From: Pimelobacter simplex
GTDB lineage: Bacteria; Actinomycetota; Actinomycetes; Propionibacteriales; Nocardioidaceae
Length of the DNA stretch: 64,000 nucleotides
Direction: 5' to 3'
Assembly: GCF_900114845.1 (NCBI RefSeq)
Contig: NZ_FOUK01000001.1
Span: 1,466,479-1,530,478, forward strand
In this document: piece by piece, positions 52,112 to 60,643 of the stretch
Numbering within the stretch: the first letter of the stretch is position 1
How the letters are laid out: each line of letters starts with the position of its first letter
Program-made: the position numbers and the translations under genes
Notes under the pieces: model-generated
The model's input: the letters and a program-made list of their open reading frames with translations, nothing else
What the model was told of the DNA's origin: nothing
The model's database searches: none

Positions 52112-53119
52112 TCAGTGCTCGTCGTAGTGGGCGCCGTGCGCCGCGTGGCGGTGCCCGTCGTGGACGTAGTCCACGTGGTCGTCGTGGGGGACGGCGAGGT
52201 GGCCGCACCCCGGTCCGTGCGCGTGGGGGTGGGCGCCGCAGGCGTCGTGGGACGGCGCGGCCTGACCGGAGGCGAAGGGCTCGCGCAGGCGGGCGCGGCG
52301 GCGGAGCCAGATGCCGATGGGCCAGGCGATGGCGTAGCAGGCGAGGGCGAGCAGCACGATCGTGGGACCCGGCGCCACGTTCACCCGGTACGACGCGAAG
52401 GTGGCCGCGACGAGTCCGCCCACCGAGGCGAGGGTGCCGAGCGCCATGGCCGCGACCAGGGTGGTCCGGAACGAGCGGGTGACCTGCTGGGAGGTGGCCA
52501 CGGGCACCACCATGAGCGCCGAGACGAGGAGCAGGCCGACGGTGCGCATCGCGACGGTCACCGAGACGGCGGCGAGGACGGCGACGAGCACGTTGTAGCC
52601 GCGCACGCGCAGACCGGCGACGCGGGCGAACTCCTGGTCCTGGGCGACGGCGAACAGCTGGGGCGCGAGCCCCAGGCAGAGGCCGACGACGGCGATGGCC
52701 AGGCCCATGGTGATGAGCACGTCGCCGGAGGAGATGGTGGTCAGCGAGCCGAAGAGGTAGCGGTTGAGCGCGGCGGCGCTCTGCCCGGCCAGGCCGCTGA
52801 CGAAGACGCCGCCGGCCAGGCCGCCGTAGAAGAGCAGGGCGAGGGCGACGTCGCCGTTGGTCTGGCCGCGCTCGCGGATCACCTCGATGAGCACCGAGCC
52901 GAGCACGGCGACGAGGACGGCGGTCCACAGCGGCGAGGCGCCGGTGGCGAGGCCGATCGCCACACCGGTGACGGCGACGTGGCCGATGCCGTCCCCCATC
53001 AGGGCCAGGCGGCGCTGGACGAGGAAGGTGCCGATGGCGGGCGCGGCGAGGCCGGTGAGCAGGGCGGCGATGAGCGCGCGCTGCATGAACGGCTGCGCGA
53101 AGAGCTCGACGGGGGACAT
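52112..53119 (-). CDS. znuB: zinc/manganese ABC transporter permease with His-rich tail
   Basis: 335 aa, about eight to nine membrane segments of the ABC-3 family (QRRLALMGDGIGHVAVTGVA near residue 36). The last ~50 residues are a cytoplasmic or terminal tail with many His and Asp (HPHAHGPGCGHL, HDGHRHAAHG), probably metal-binding. It overlaps the ATPase gene by one base. A Zur-type box upstream of the first gene implies zinc as substrate. Confidence 0.9.
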   Translation of the reverse strand: MSPVELFAQPFMQRALIAALLTGLAAPAIGTFLVQRRLALMGDGIGHVAVTGVAIGLATGASPLWTAVLVAVLGSVLIEVIRERGQTNGDVALALLFYGGLAGGVFVSGLAGQSAAALNRYLFGSLTTISSGDVLITMGLAIAVVGLCLGLAPQLFAVAQDQEFARVAGLRVRGYNVLVAVLAAVSVTVAMRTVGLLLVSALMVVPVATSQQVTRSFRTTLVAAMALGTLASVGGLVAATFASYRVNVAPGPTIVLLALACYAIAWPIGIWLRRRARLREPFASGQAAPSHDACGAHPHAHGPGCGHLAVPHDDHVDYVHDGHRHAAHGAHYDEH

Positions 53120-53940
53120 CAGGCGTCACCTCGCGGGCGGTCGACGGGGGAGGAGACCTGGGGCACGTGGTCGGCCACCGGGCGCGCCGGGTGATGGTGG
53201 TGCGTGTGCGGCTCGGCGAACCAGGGCTGGTGCACCTCGTGGTCGCGCAGCGGGTCGCCGTCGTAGGCCACCCGGCCGTCACGCAGGACGACGGCCCGGT
53301 CGACCAGCGGCGCCAGCGGCCCGAGCTCGTGGGCGACGAGCACGATGGTCGCGCCGCGCTCCTTGAGCCGGCGCAGGGTGTCGGCGAGGACCTGCTGGTT
53401 GGGCAGGTCGACGCCGGCGGTGGGCTCGTCGAGGAAGAAGAGCTCCGGCTCGCCGGCCAGGGCGCGGGCGATGAGCACCCGCTGCTGCTGGCCACCGGAG
53501 AGGTTGCTGACCGCGTCGCGGCGCCGGTCGGCGAGGCCGACGATCTCGAGTGCGTCGTCGATGGCGGCGCGGTCGGCGCGCGAGAGCGGGCGCAGCAGCC
53601 GGCGGCGGGTCAGCCGGCCGGCGGCCACGACCTCCCACACCGAGGCGGGGATGCCGGAGGCGGCGGTGGCGCGCTGGGGGACGAAGCCGATCCGGCGCCA
53701 GTCGTCGTAGTCGTCGAGGGGGGTGCCGAACAGGCGCACCTCGCCGGCCACGAGCGGGCGCAGCCCGACCAGGGCGCGCACGAGCGTGGACTTGCCGGAG
53801 CCGTTGGCGCCCATCAGCGCGACGAAGTCGCCGGGCGCGACGCTGAGGTCGATCCCGCGCAGCACCGGCCGACCGCCCAGGGCGACGCTGCCCTCGCTGA
53901 TCGCGACCGCCGCCGCGGGGACGCCCGCGCTCACTTGCAC
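53119..53940 (-). CDS. znuC: zinc/manganese ABC transporter ATP-binding protein
   Basis: 273 aa. Walker A GANGSGKS (~44-51), signature LSGGQQQR, Walker B LFFLDEPTAGVD, and the H-loop in VAHELG. The C-terminus is His-rich (EPHTHHHHPA), matching the His-rich parts of its partners. GTG start at 53938-53940 inside the end of znuA (10-bp overlap). Confidence 0.93.
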   Translation of the reverse strand: MQVSAGVPAAAVAISEGSVALGGRPVLRGIDLSVAPGDFVALMGANGSGKSTLVRALVGLRPLVAGEVRLFGTPLDDYDDWRRIGFVPQRATAASGIPASVWEVVAAGRLTRRRLLRPLSRADRAAIDDALEIVGLADRRRDAVSNLSGGQQQRVLIARALAGEPELFFLDEPTAGVDLPNQQVLADTLRRLKERGATIVLVAHELGPLAPLVDRAVVLRDGRVAYDGDPLRDHEVHQPWFAEPHTHHHHPARPVADHVPQVSSPVDRPRGDA

Positions 53941-54884
53941 TCGTTGGCGGCGACGATGGCGTCGAGGTTGGCGCGCATGAGGCTCAGGTAGTCGTCGTCG
54001 GATCCCGCGTCGGCCAGGCCCTCGACCGGGTCGAGGACGGCGTTGCGGAGCCCGAGGTCGTGGGCGAAGCTCTCGCCGAGCGCCGGCTTGAGCGGCTCGC
54101 TGAACACCGTGGTGATGCCTTCCTTCCGGATGAGCTCCTGCAGCTGCCCCAGGACCGCGCCGGTCGGCTCGGCGTCGGGGGAGAGCCCCACGATCGAGGC
54201 GACGTGCAGACCGTACTTCTCGAGGTACCCGAAGGCGTCGTGGGACACCACGATGGTGTCACGCGCGCAGCTGCCCAGGCCAGCGGTGTACGCCGCGTCG
54301 AGCTCTTCGAGGTCGGTGCGCAGCGCGGCGGCGTTGGCCCGGTAGGCGTCGGCGTGCGCGTCGTCGATCTCGGCGAGGCGGTCGGCGACGGCGTCGCCGA
54401 GGGTGGCCATCCGCAGCGGGTCCTGCCAGAAGTGGGGGTCGAGCTCGCCGTGGTCGTGGCCGTGCTCCTCGTCGTGGCCCTCCTCGCCGGCGTGCTCCTC
54501 GTGCTCCGCGGCCGACTCCTCGAAGGGCAGCGGGTCGACGACCTTGGTGGCGTCGAGGGTCGCGCCGCCGGCGTTCTGCTCGACGGCGTCGTCGACCGCC
54601 GGCTGGAAGCCGGACTCGTAGACGACGAGGTCGGCCGAGGCGACCTCGGCGGTCTCCTTGACGGTGAGCTCGAGGTCGTGCGGCTCGGCGCCGGGCTGGG
54701 TGAGCAGCGCGACGTCGGTCCCGGTCCCGTCGGTGACCCGCTCGGCGACGTAGGCGAGCGGGTAGAAGGCCGCGGCCACGGTGACCTTGCCGTCGGCCTC
54801 GGGTGCGTCGTCGCTGAACGCCGAGCAGCCGGAGGCGAGCAGGGCCAGGGAGGAGAGGGCGACGAGGCCGGACATCAAGCGCAT
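53931..54884 (-). CDS. znuA: zinc-binding ABC transporter lipoprotein
   Basis: 317 aa. The lipobox LLASGC gives the lipid anchor near residue 20. The cluster A-I fold has PLAYVAERVTDG and GAEPHDLEL (first His ligand). A mobile His/Asp/Glu-rich loop near 125-153 (HAGEEGHDEEHGHDHGE) precedes DPHFWQDP, and the later VVSHDAFGYL carries the third His. This loop is typical of zinc-specific ZnuA. A Zur-like palindrome overlaps the ATG at 54882-54884; an upstream in-frame start at 54920 is the alternative. Confidence 0.93.
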   Translation of the reverse strand: MRLMSGLVALSSLALLASGCSAFSDDAPEADGKVTVAAAFYPLAYVAERVTDGTGTDVALLTQPGAEPHDLELTVKETAEVASADLVVYESGFQPAVDDAVEQNAGGATLDATKVVDPLPFEESAAEHEEHAGEEGHDEEHGHDHGELDPHFWQDPLRMATLGDAVADRLAEIDDAHADAYRANAAALRTDLEELDAAYTAGLGSCARDTIVVSHDAFGYLEKYGLHVASIVGLSPDAEPTGAVLGQLQELIRKEGITTVFSEPLKPALGESFAHDLGLRNAVLDPVEGLADAGSDDDYLSLMRANLDAIVAANECK

Positions 54885-54899
54885 GAGAATCATTCTCAT
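54883..54899. promoter_or_regulatory. Zur-type box over the znuA start codon
   Basis: ATGAGAATCATTCTCAT is a perfect 8+1+8 palindrome, close to actinobacterial Zur sites of the form TGAnAATnATTnTCA. It includes the first bases of the znuA start codon on the minus strand. Zinc-loaded Zur would block transcription at or just before the start. Confidence 0.8.
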
Positions 54900-54946
54900 C
54901 TTCGACGGAGGCCCGGTCAAGTTCGCGACTGCGTAGAGTGCGCCTC

Positions 54947-55261
54947 GTGCTCGTCGTGAACCGCTTCCGCGCGGGGGAGGACCCCGCCTCGCTCCGGGCC
55001 GACCTCGAGCGGGTGCACGGCCTGCTCGCCGACAGCCCCGGCTACGCCGGGGGCTCGATCGGGCGCAACCTCGACGACCCGGACCTGTGGGTGCTCACCA
55101 CCCGCTGGGACAACGTCGGGGCCTACCGGCGCGCCCTCTCGTCGTACGAGCTGAAGCTGCACGGCGTGCCGGTGCTGAGCCGGGCGATCGACGAGCCGGG
55201 CGCCTACGAGGTCGTCGAGCCCGGTGGAGTGCTCAACGTGGCCGGTGCTCGCGTAACCTAG
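54947..55261 (+). CDS. antibiotic-biosynthesis-monooxygenase-like small protein
   Basis: 104 aa dimeric alpha+beta-barrel type domain. Start LVVNRFRAGEDPAS, then GYAGGSIGRNLDDPDLW and TTRWDNVGAYRRALSSYELK, fit the ABM fold. TAGAGT at 54934-54939 is seven bases before the GTG, favouring this start over GTG 54938. Function unknown. Divergent from znuA, directly beside its Zur box. Confidence 0.8.
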   Translation: MLVVNRFRAGEDPASLRADLERVHGLLADSPGYAGGSIGRNLDDPDLWVLTTRWDNVGAYRRALSSYELKLHGVPVLSRAIDEPGAYEVVEPGGVLNVAGARVT

Positions 55262-55323
55262 GCCTTTACTTCGCGTACCGCGCGAGGCCGACACCAGAAG
55301 TCACGCCCGGCAGCCAGCCGGGC
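55254..55323 (+). promoter_or_regulatory. glyS promoter and 5' UTR hairpin (candidate)
   Basis: TAACCT at 55254-55259 could be the -10 for glyS, giving a 5' UTR of ~80 bases. Inside it GCCCGGC (55305-55311) pairs with GCCGGGC (55317-55323). No T-box features were found. Confidence 0.4.
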
Positions 55324-55345
55324 ACGTCCCCACAAGGAAATCACC

Positions 55346-56743
55346 GTGGCCAAGCCGCCCCCGTCCACCGTCGACCAGGTCGTCTCCCTCGCGAAGCGCC
55401 GAGGCTTCGTCTACCCCTGCGGGGAGATCTACGGCGGCACCCGCTCCGCCTGGGACTACGGTCCGCTGGGCGTCGAGCTCAAGGAGAACATCAAGCGCCA
55501 GTGGTGGCGCTCGATGGTGCAGAGCCGCGACGACGTCGTCGGCCTCGACTCGAGCGTCATCCTGCCGCGGCAGACCTGGGAGGCGTCGGGCCACGTCGCG
55601 ACGTTCAACGACCCGCTGACCGAGTGCCTCTCCTGCCACAAGCGCTACCGCTACGACCACCTGCAGGAGCAGTACGCCGAGAAGAAGGGGATCGCGAACC
55701 CCGACGACGTCGACCTCAAGGACGTCGTCTGCGCCAACTGCGGCACCCGCGGCGCCTGGACCGAGCCGCGCGAGTTCTCCGGCATGCTCAAGACCCACCT
55801 CGGCGTCGTCGAGGACGAGTCGGGCCTGCACTACCTGCGCCCCGAGACCGCGCAGGGCATCTTCCTGAACTTCGCCAACGTGGTCACCTCGCAGCGGATG
55901 AAGCCCCCGTTCGGCATCGCCCAGATCGGCAAGAGCTTCCGCAACGAGATCACGCCGGGCAACTTCATCTTCCGCACCCGCGAGTTCGAGCAGATGGAGA
56001 TGGAGTTCTTCGTCAAGCCGGGTGAGGACGACGAGTGGCACAAGTACTGGATCGAGGAGCGCACCCGCTGGTACGTCGACCTCGGCATCAACCCCGACAA
56101 CCTGCGCCACTTCGTGCACCCGATCGAGAAGCTGAGCCACTACTCCAAGGGCACCACCGACATCGAGTACCGCTTCAACTTCACCGGCTCCGAGTGGGGT
56201 GAGCTCGAGGGCATCGCCAACCGCACGGACTTCGACCTCTCCACCCACGCCCAGCACTCGGGCAAGGACCTGTCGTACTTCGACCAGGCCAACAACACCC
56301 GCTACGTGCCCTACGTCATCGAGCCCGCGGCGGGTCTCTCGCGCAGCCTGATGACCTTCCTCGTCGACGCCTACGCCGAGGACGAGGCGCCCGACACCAA
56401 GGGCGGCGTCCGCAAGCGCACCGTGCTGCGCCTCGACCCGCGCCTGGCGCCGGTCAAGGTCGCCGTGCTGCCGCTGAGCCGCAACGAGGACCTCACCCCC
56501 CGGGCCAAGGCCGTGGCGACCGAGCTGCGCGCGCGCTGGAACATCGACTTCGACGACGCCGGCTCCATCGGCAAGCGCTACTCGCGCCAGGACGAGGTCG
56601 GCACGCCCTACTGCGTCACGGTCGACTTCGACACCCTCGACGACCAGGCGGTCACGGTGCGCGAGCGGGACTCCATGTCCCAGGAGCGGGTGGCCCTCGA
56701 CAAGCTGAGCACCTACTTCGCCGAGCGGCTCATCGGATGCTGA
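55346..56743 (+). CDS. glyS: glycyl-tRNA synthetase (alpha2 type)
   Basis: 465 aa, eukaryote/actinobacterial homodimeric class II form. Motif 1 region follows [21 protein letters not shown] zinc-binding insertion has CLSCHKR and CANCGTRG. Motif 2 is [21 protein letters not shown], cut here by the family loop, and motif 3 is GLSRSL. The anticodon-binding domain ends the protein. AAGGAA precedes the GTG start. The last codons overlap the next gene by 7 bp. Confidence 0.96.
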   Translation: MAKPPPSTVDQVVSLAKRRGFVYPCGEIYGGTRSAWDYGPLGVELKENIKRQWWRSMVQSRDDVVGLDSSVILPRQTWEASGHVATFNDPLTECLSCHKRYRYDHLQEQYAEKKGIANPDDVDLKDVVCANCGTRGAWTEPREFSGMLKTHLGVVEDESGLHYLRPETAQGIFLNFANVVTSQRMKPPFGIAQIGKSFRNEITPGNFIFRTREFEQMEMEFFVKPGEDDEWHKYWIEERTRWYVDLGINPDNLRHFVHPIEKLSHYSKGTTDIEYRFNFTGSEWGELEGIANRTDFDLSTHAQHSGKDLSYFDQANNTRYVPYVIEPAAGLSRSLMTFLVDAYAEDEAPDTKGGVRKRTVLRLDPRLAPVKVAVLPLSRNEDLTPRAKAVATELRARWNIDFDDAGSIGKRYSRQDEVGTPYCVTVDFDTLDDQAVTVRERDSMSQERVALDKLSTYFAERLIGC

Positions 56744-57444
56744 CCCTCCGGTCCGCCGTCGCCCCGGTGGCCGCCCTCGTGGTGGCCGCCGGTCTGGCGG
56801 CGTGCGGATCGGACGACGGCGAGCCCGCGGGCCGGCCCCGGGCGAGCGAGCCGACGAGCTCGGCCGCCCCGGCGTCGTACCTCGCGGTGCCCGACGGCGT
56901 CACCCTCACCGAGCCCGGCACGCAGCTCGGGCTCGGTGAGCAGGGCGTCATCGCCTTCGAGCGGCGCCAGGACGAGGTCGCCGTGCTCGAGGTGGCGGTG
57001 CAGAAGATCGAGCGGACCTCGTTCCCGGCCTCGTTCCCCGGCTGGAACCTCGACGACGCGACGGCCGCGCGGACGCCGTACTTCGTGCGCGTGGCGGTCA
57101 CCAACGAGGGCGAGACCGACCTCGGCGGCCTGCGGCTCACCAACGTGCTGTGGGCCTCCGACGGCGCCACGCTCGAGGCGCCCAACTACTACACCGCGGA
57201 GCAGCTGCCGGCGTGCGTCGGCGACGCGCTGCCCACGCCGTTCGCGGCCGGTGCGACCGCGGAGCTGTGCCAGGTCTACTTCATCGCGCCCGGCAAGGCG
57301 TTCGAGAACGTGACCTTCTCGCCGTTCGGCGGCCAGGACGCCGTCACCTGGAGCGGCGAGATCACCAAGGTGACCAAGCCGGCCAAGCCCGGCAAGCCCG
57401 GCAAGTCCGGCAAGTCCGGCAAGAAGAAGGACGACAAGCAGTGA
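56737..57444 (+). CDS. lipoprotein with Lys/Pro/Gly-rich tail
   Basis: 235 aa. The lipobox LAAC (Cys22) follows a signal sequence. The middle contains an Ig-like beta domain ([18 protein letters not shown]), similar in style to DUF4352 lipoproteins. The C-terminus is a short basic repeat, [15 protein letters not shown], perhaps for binding cell-wall polymers. Function unknown. It overlaps glyS and dusB by 7 and 4 bp. Confidence 0.82.
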   Translation: MLTLRSAVAPVAALVVAAGLAACGSDDGEPAGRPRASEPTSSAAPASYLAVPDGVTLTEPGTQLGLGEQGVIAFERRQDEVAVLEVAVQKIERTSFPASFPGWNLDDATAARTPYFVRVAVTNEGETDLGGLRLTNVLWASDGATLEAPNYYTAEQLPACVGDALPTPFAAGATAELCQVYFIAPGKAFENVTFSPFGGQDAVTWSGEITKVTKPAKPGKPGKSGKSGKKKDDKQ

Positions 57445-58580
57445 CGCTGACCCTCGGCTCGCTCGAGGTGCCCGTGCCGGTGGTGCTCGCCCCGATGGCC
57501 GGCATCACCAACGCCGCCTACCGCCGGCTGTGCGCCGAGCAGGGGGCCGGCCTCTACGTCTGCGAGATGATCACCAGCCGCGGACTGGTCGAGGGCGACG
57601 AGACGACGAAGCGGATGCTCGTCTTCGACGAGGCCGAGACGGTCCGCTCGGTCCAGCTCTACGGCACCGACCCGACCTACGTCGGCCAGGCCACGAAGAT
57701 CCTCTGCGACGAGTACGGCGTGGCCCACGTCGACCTCAACTTCGGCTGCCCGGTGCCCAAGGTCACCCGCAAGGGTGGCGGCGGGGCGCTGCCGTGGAAG
57801 CGGAACCTCCTGGGCCGCATCCTCGAGGAGGCGGTCGCCGCCGCGGCGCCGTACGACGTGCCGGTGACGATGAAGACCCGCAAGGGCCTCGACGACGACC
57901 ACCTCACGTTCCTCGACGCCGGCCGGATCGCCCAGGAGACCGGCGTCGCCGCCATCGCCCTCCACGGCCGCACCGTCGCGCAGGCCTACTCGGGCCAGGC
58001 CGACTGGGACGCCATCGCCGAGCTCGTCGCGAGCGTCGACCTCCCCGTGCTCGGCAATGGCGACATCTGGGAGGCCGCCGACGCCGTCCGGATGGTCGAC
58101 GAGACCGGCGTCGCCGGCGTCGTCGTCGGCCGCGGCTGCCTGGGCCGGCCGTGGCTGTTCCGCGACCTGGCCTCGGCGTTCGGCCCCGAGGGCCCCGGCG
58201 CCACCACGCTGCCCACGCTCGGCGAGGTCACCGTGATGATGCGCCGCCACGCCGAGCTGCTCAGCGAGCACATGGGCGAGGAGCGGGGCTGCAAGGAGTT
58301 CCGCAAGCACGTCACCTGGTACCTCAAGGGCTTCCGGGCCGGCGGCGAGCTGCGCCGCTCGCTCGGCCTCGTCGACTCCCTCGCCGCCCTCGACCGGCTC
58401 CTGGCCGAGCTCGACGGCGACGAGCCGTTCCCCGTCTCCGAGCTCGGCGCGCCCCGCGGCCGCCAGGGCGCGCCCCGGCACCGGATCGTGCTGCCGGAGG
58501 GCTGGCTCGACGACACCGACGGGCTCGGCGAGGGCTCCGCCGGCGTCCTGGAGGACGTCGACGAGACCACCGGCGGGTGA
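57441..58580 (+). CDS. dusB: tRNA-dihydrouridine synthase
   Basis: 379 aa FMN-dependent TIM barrel. APMAGITNAAYRRLC at the start, NFGCPVPKVTRKGGGG with the active-site Cys, and KTRKGLDD are typical. Later ALHGRT and GNGDIW bind FMN. It reduces uridine in the tRNA D-loop. DusB rather than DusA/C is assigned by its actinobacterial length and context. GTG start overlaps the stop of the lipoprotein gene. Confidence 0.92.
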   Translation: MTLTLGSLEVPVPVVLAPMAGITNAAYRRLCAEQGAGLYVCEMITSRGLVEGDETTKRMLVFDEAETVRSVQLYGTDPTYVGQATKILCDEYGVAHVDLNFGCPVPKVTRKGGGGALPWKRNLLGRILEEAVAAAAPYDVPVTMKTRKGLDDDHLTFLDAGRIAQETGVAAIALHGRTVAQAYSGQADWDAIAELVASVDLPVLGNGDIWEAADAVRMVDETGVAGVVVGRGCLGRPWLFRDLASAFGPEGPGATTLPTLGEVTVMMRRHAELLSEHMGEERGCKEFRKHVTWYLKGFRAGGELRRSLGLVDSLAALDRLLAELDGDEPFPVSELGAPRGRQGAPRHRIVLPEGWLDDTDGLGEGSAGVLEDVDETTGG

Positions 58581-58615
58581 GCGGCCTCACCCCGGCGAGG
58601 CGTCTCACCAATTGG

Positions 58616-58644
58616 TTGAAGGCTTGATCTCTGTGCTCTAGTAG
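58616..58644 (+). promoter_or_regulatory. candidate promoter of the SH3/M15 peptidase gene
   Basis: TTGAAG (58616-58621) and TAGTAG (58639-58644) are 17 bases apart. A start near 58651 would give a ~60-base 5' UTR with AAAGGA before the GTG at 58712, unlike the leaderless genes around it. Confidence 0.5.
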
Positions 58645-58711
58645 CACGATGCTCTGGCCCAGGTCGGAGTCCTCGGGATACATCTGTCAGCAACAGCAAA
58701 GGAATCAGCGC

Positions 58712-59575
58712 GTGGCCACCAGCCACAAGCGGGAAACCGCGCGACGTACACCCCGAGCCGCCCTCCTGGCCGGCTCGCTCGCCGTCCTGGCGACCACTGC
58801 GGTCGTGTCCACCGGCGTCCTCGGCTCCTCGGCCCCACCCGCCGACGTCCTCGCGGTCGACCGCGCGAAGGCCGCCACCGGCTCCCTCGACGAAGCGGCG
58901 CCCCGCGAGATCCCCGTGATCTCCCGCAGCGCGGACCGCTCGGCCGACGCCGTCGGCACCCGCCTCGACCGGATGCTGGCGACCCCCGCGGTCACCAAGG
59001 CCGTCAAGAACGCCGACACCCGGCGCTGGACGACGGCCCCCCTGAACCTCTGGAGCCGGCCCGACAAGCGCGGCAAGCAGGTCGGCGAGCTCGAGGAGGG
59101 CGACAAGGTCGTCCTCACCGGCCGCCGGTACGCCGACCGCGCCGAGGTCGTCGTCGACGGCAAGGCCCGCTGGGTCACCGACGGCTACTTCAGCGACGAG
59201 AAGCCGGCCACCCTCGGCGGCACCTGCACCAACGGCACCACCGTCCCCTCGGCCGTGAGCGCGAGCATCAAGAAGGTCCACGAGGCCGTCTGCGCCGCCT
59301 TCCCCGACGTCTCGGTCTACGGCACCTTCCGCGGCGCCTCGATCTCCGGCGACCACGAGACCGGCCGCGCCGTCGACATCATGATCTCAGGCGCCCGGGG
59401 CTGGCAGATCGCCGAGTTCGTGCGCGAGAACTACGCCGCCCTCGGCGTCTCGTACATCATCTACTCGCAGAAGATCTGGTCGGTCGAGCGCTCCGGCGAG
59501 GGCTGGCGCGGGATGCCCAACCGCGGGTCGGCGACGGCCAACCACTTCGACCACGTGCACGTGTCGGTCTACTGA
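58712..59575 (+). CDS. secreted SH3-domain protein with M15-like peptidase fold
   Basis: 287 aa. A basic start (ATSHKRETARRTPRAA) leads into a hydrophobic segment at ~18-37, so it is a signal peptide or anchor. An SH3-like domain follows (APLNLWSRPDKRGKQVGEL). The C-terminal ~110 residues match the ARB_07466-like/M15-type domain: GDHETGRAVDIMI holds the His-Asp metal pair and FDHVHVSVY the last His. Probable peptidoglycan hydrolase outside the membrane. Its end overlaps the convergent lipoprotein gene by 7 bp. Confidence 0.88.
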   Translation: MATSHKRETARRTPRAALLAGSLAVLATTAVVSTGVLGSSAPPADVLAVDRAKAATGSLDEAAPREIPVISRSADRSADAVGTRLDRMLATPAVTKAVKNADTRRWTTAPLNLWSRPDKRGKQVGELEEGDKVVLTGRRYADRAEVVVDGKARWVTDGYFSDEKPATLGGTCTNGTTVPSAVSASIKKVHEAVCAAFPDVSVYGTFRGASISGDHETGRAVDIMISGARGWQIAEFVRENYAALGVSYIIYSQKIWSVERSGEGWRGMPNRGSATANHFDHVHVSVY

Positions 59576-60585
59576 CCCACCAGCACGTACGGCGCCCGCC
59601 CACCCCGCACCACCACGGCCGCGGTGGCCCGCTCCGCCGTCCCGTCGAGCCGTAGCCGCACGACCGCGACCCGGCCACCCCGCTCGGCGACCGCGAGCAG
59701 GCTGCGGTCGCCCTCCCACACCACCGTCGACCCGTCGGTGCCGGCCGGCAGGGTGAGCTCGGCGCGTACCGACCCGTCGCCGGTGGCCAGCACGCGGAGC
59801 CGGTCGCCGTCGACGGCGAGCACGCGAGACCCGTCCGGGCTGAACCAGGAGAGGTCGCCGGCCGCCGCCCGCCAGCGGACCTTCCCGCGGAGGTCGAGCA
59901 CGAGCCGGACCCGGTCGCCGCGCTGACCGACGAGCAGGCCGCGAGCGCTGAGCGCGACCACGCGGTCGACGCCGGGGATCCGCACGGGAGGCCCGCGGAA
60001 GTCCGTGCGCCAGGCGCCGTCGCGGAAGCCGCGGTCGTAGACGACCTCGCCGCCCACGAAGCCCACCGCCTGCACCAGGCCCGGGCCCGTCGGCCGGACG
60101 ACCTCGCCCGAGCCGTCTGCCCTTGCCCGGTGGACGGCGCCCTCGCCGACGTCGCCGCTCTCGGGATAGCGGACGGTGGTCCACGCGACGTGGTGGCCGT
60201 CGGGTGAGGCGACCGGGACGCCGCTCGAGCATGCGCCGCCGGGCGACCACGTGGCGTCGTACCGGCCGCGGCGGACCAGCGCGAGACCGTTGGTCCCCTC
60301 GAAGTAGCTGGTGTCCGCGACCAGCAGCCCACCCGCGAACGGGACGACGCCGCTCAGGCCACGCGCGCCCCCCGGGAGGCGGCGGGTGCCGTCCGGCCCG
60401 ACGTAGCGACGCCCGGCGACATAGGGGACGGCGGGAGCCGGGCCGGCCGGCAGGTCCGCCCACGGGTCGGGGGTGGGGTGCGCCGGCGCCGCGGCCGGGG
60501 CGCCGGAGCCGGTGCCGGAGCCGGTGGCAGAGCAGCCGGCGAGCGCCAGGGCGCCGAGCAGGAGGAGGGTCGGGAGCCGGACCAT
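59569..60585 (-). CDS. beta-propeller lipoprotein
   Basis: 338 aa. Lipobox LALAGC gives Cys18. The rest has TolB/WD-like repeats with SPDGHHVAW and FSPDGSRVLAVDGDRLRVL. No catalytic motif. Likely a surface-anchored binding protein. It is convergent with the SH3/M15 gene and divergent from dgt. Confidence 0.82.
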   Translation of the reverse strand: MVRLPTLLLLGALALAGCSATGSGTGSGAPAAAPAHPTPDPWADLPAGPAPAVPYVAGRRYVGPDGTRRLPGGARGLSGVVPFAGGLLVADTSYFEGTNGLALVRRGRYDATWSPGGACSSGVPVASPDGHHVAWTTVRYPESGDVGEGAVHRARADGSGEVVRPTGPGLVQAVGFVGGEVVYDRGFRDGAWRTDFRGPPVRIPGVDRVVALSARGLLVGQRGDRVRLVLDLRGKVRWRAAAGDLSWFSPDGSRVLAVDGDRLRVLATGDGSVRAELTLPAGTDGSTVVWEGDRSLLAVAERGGRVAVVRLRLDGTAERATAAVVVRGGRAPYVLVGQ

Positions 60586-60643
60586 GTCGAGGAGACGCGC
60601 GGGGCGGTCGGCCGGTTGTCCGCGGCGCCGCTAGGGTCGCTGC

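Noticed and set aside
55254..55345. Possible T-box or riboswitch before glyS
   Set aside because: No specifier loop, no T-box consensus and no T-tailed terminator. Only a 7-bp hairpin was found.
57370..57430. Short tandem DNA repeats
   Set aside because: They simply encode the KPGKSGK tail of the lipoprotein; no separate element is needed.
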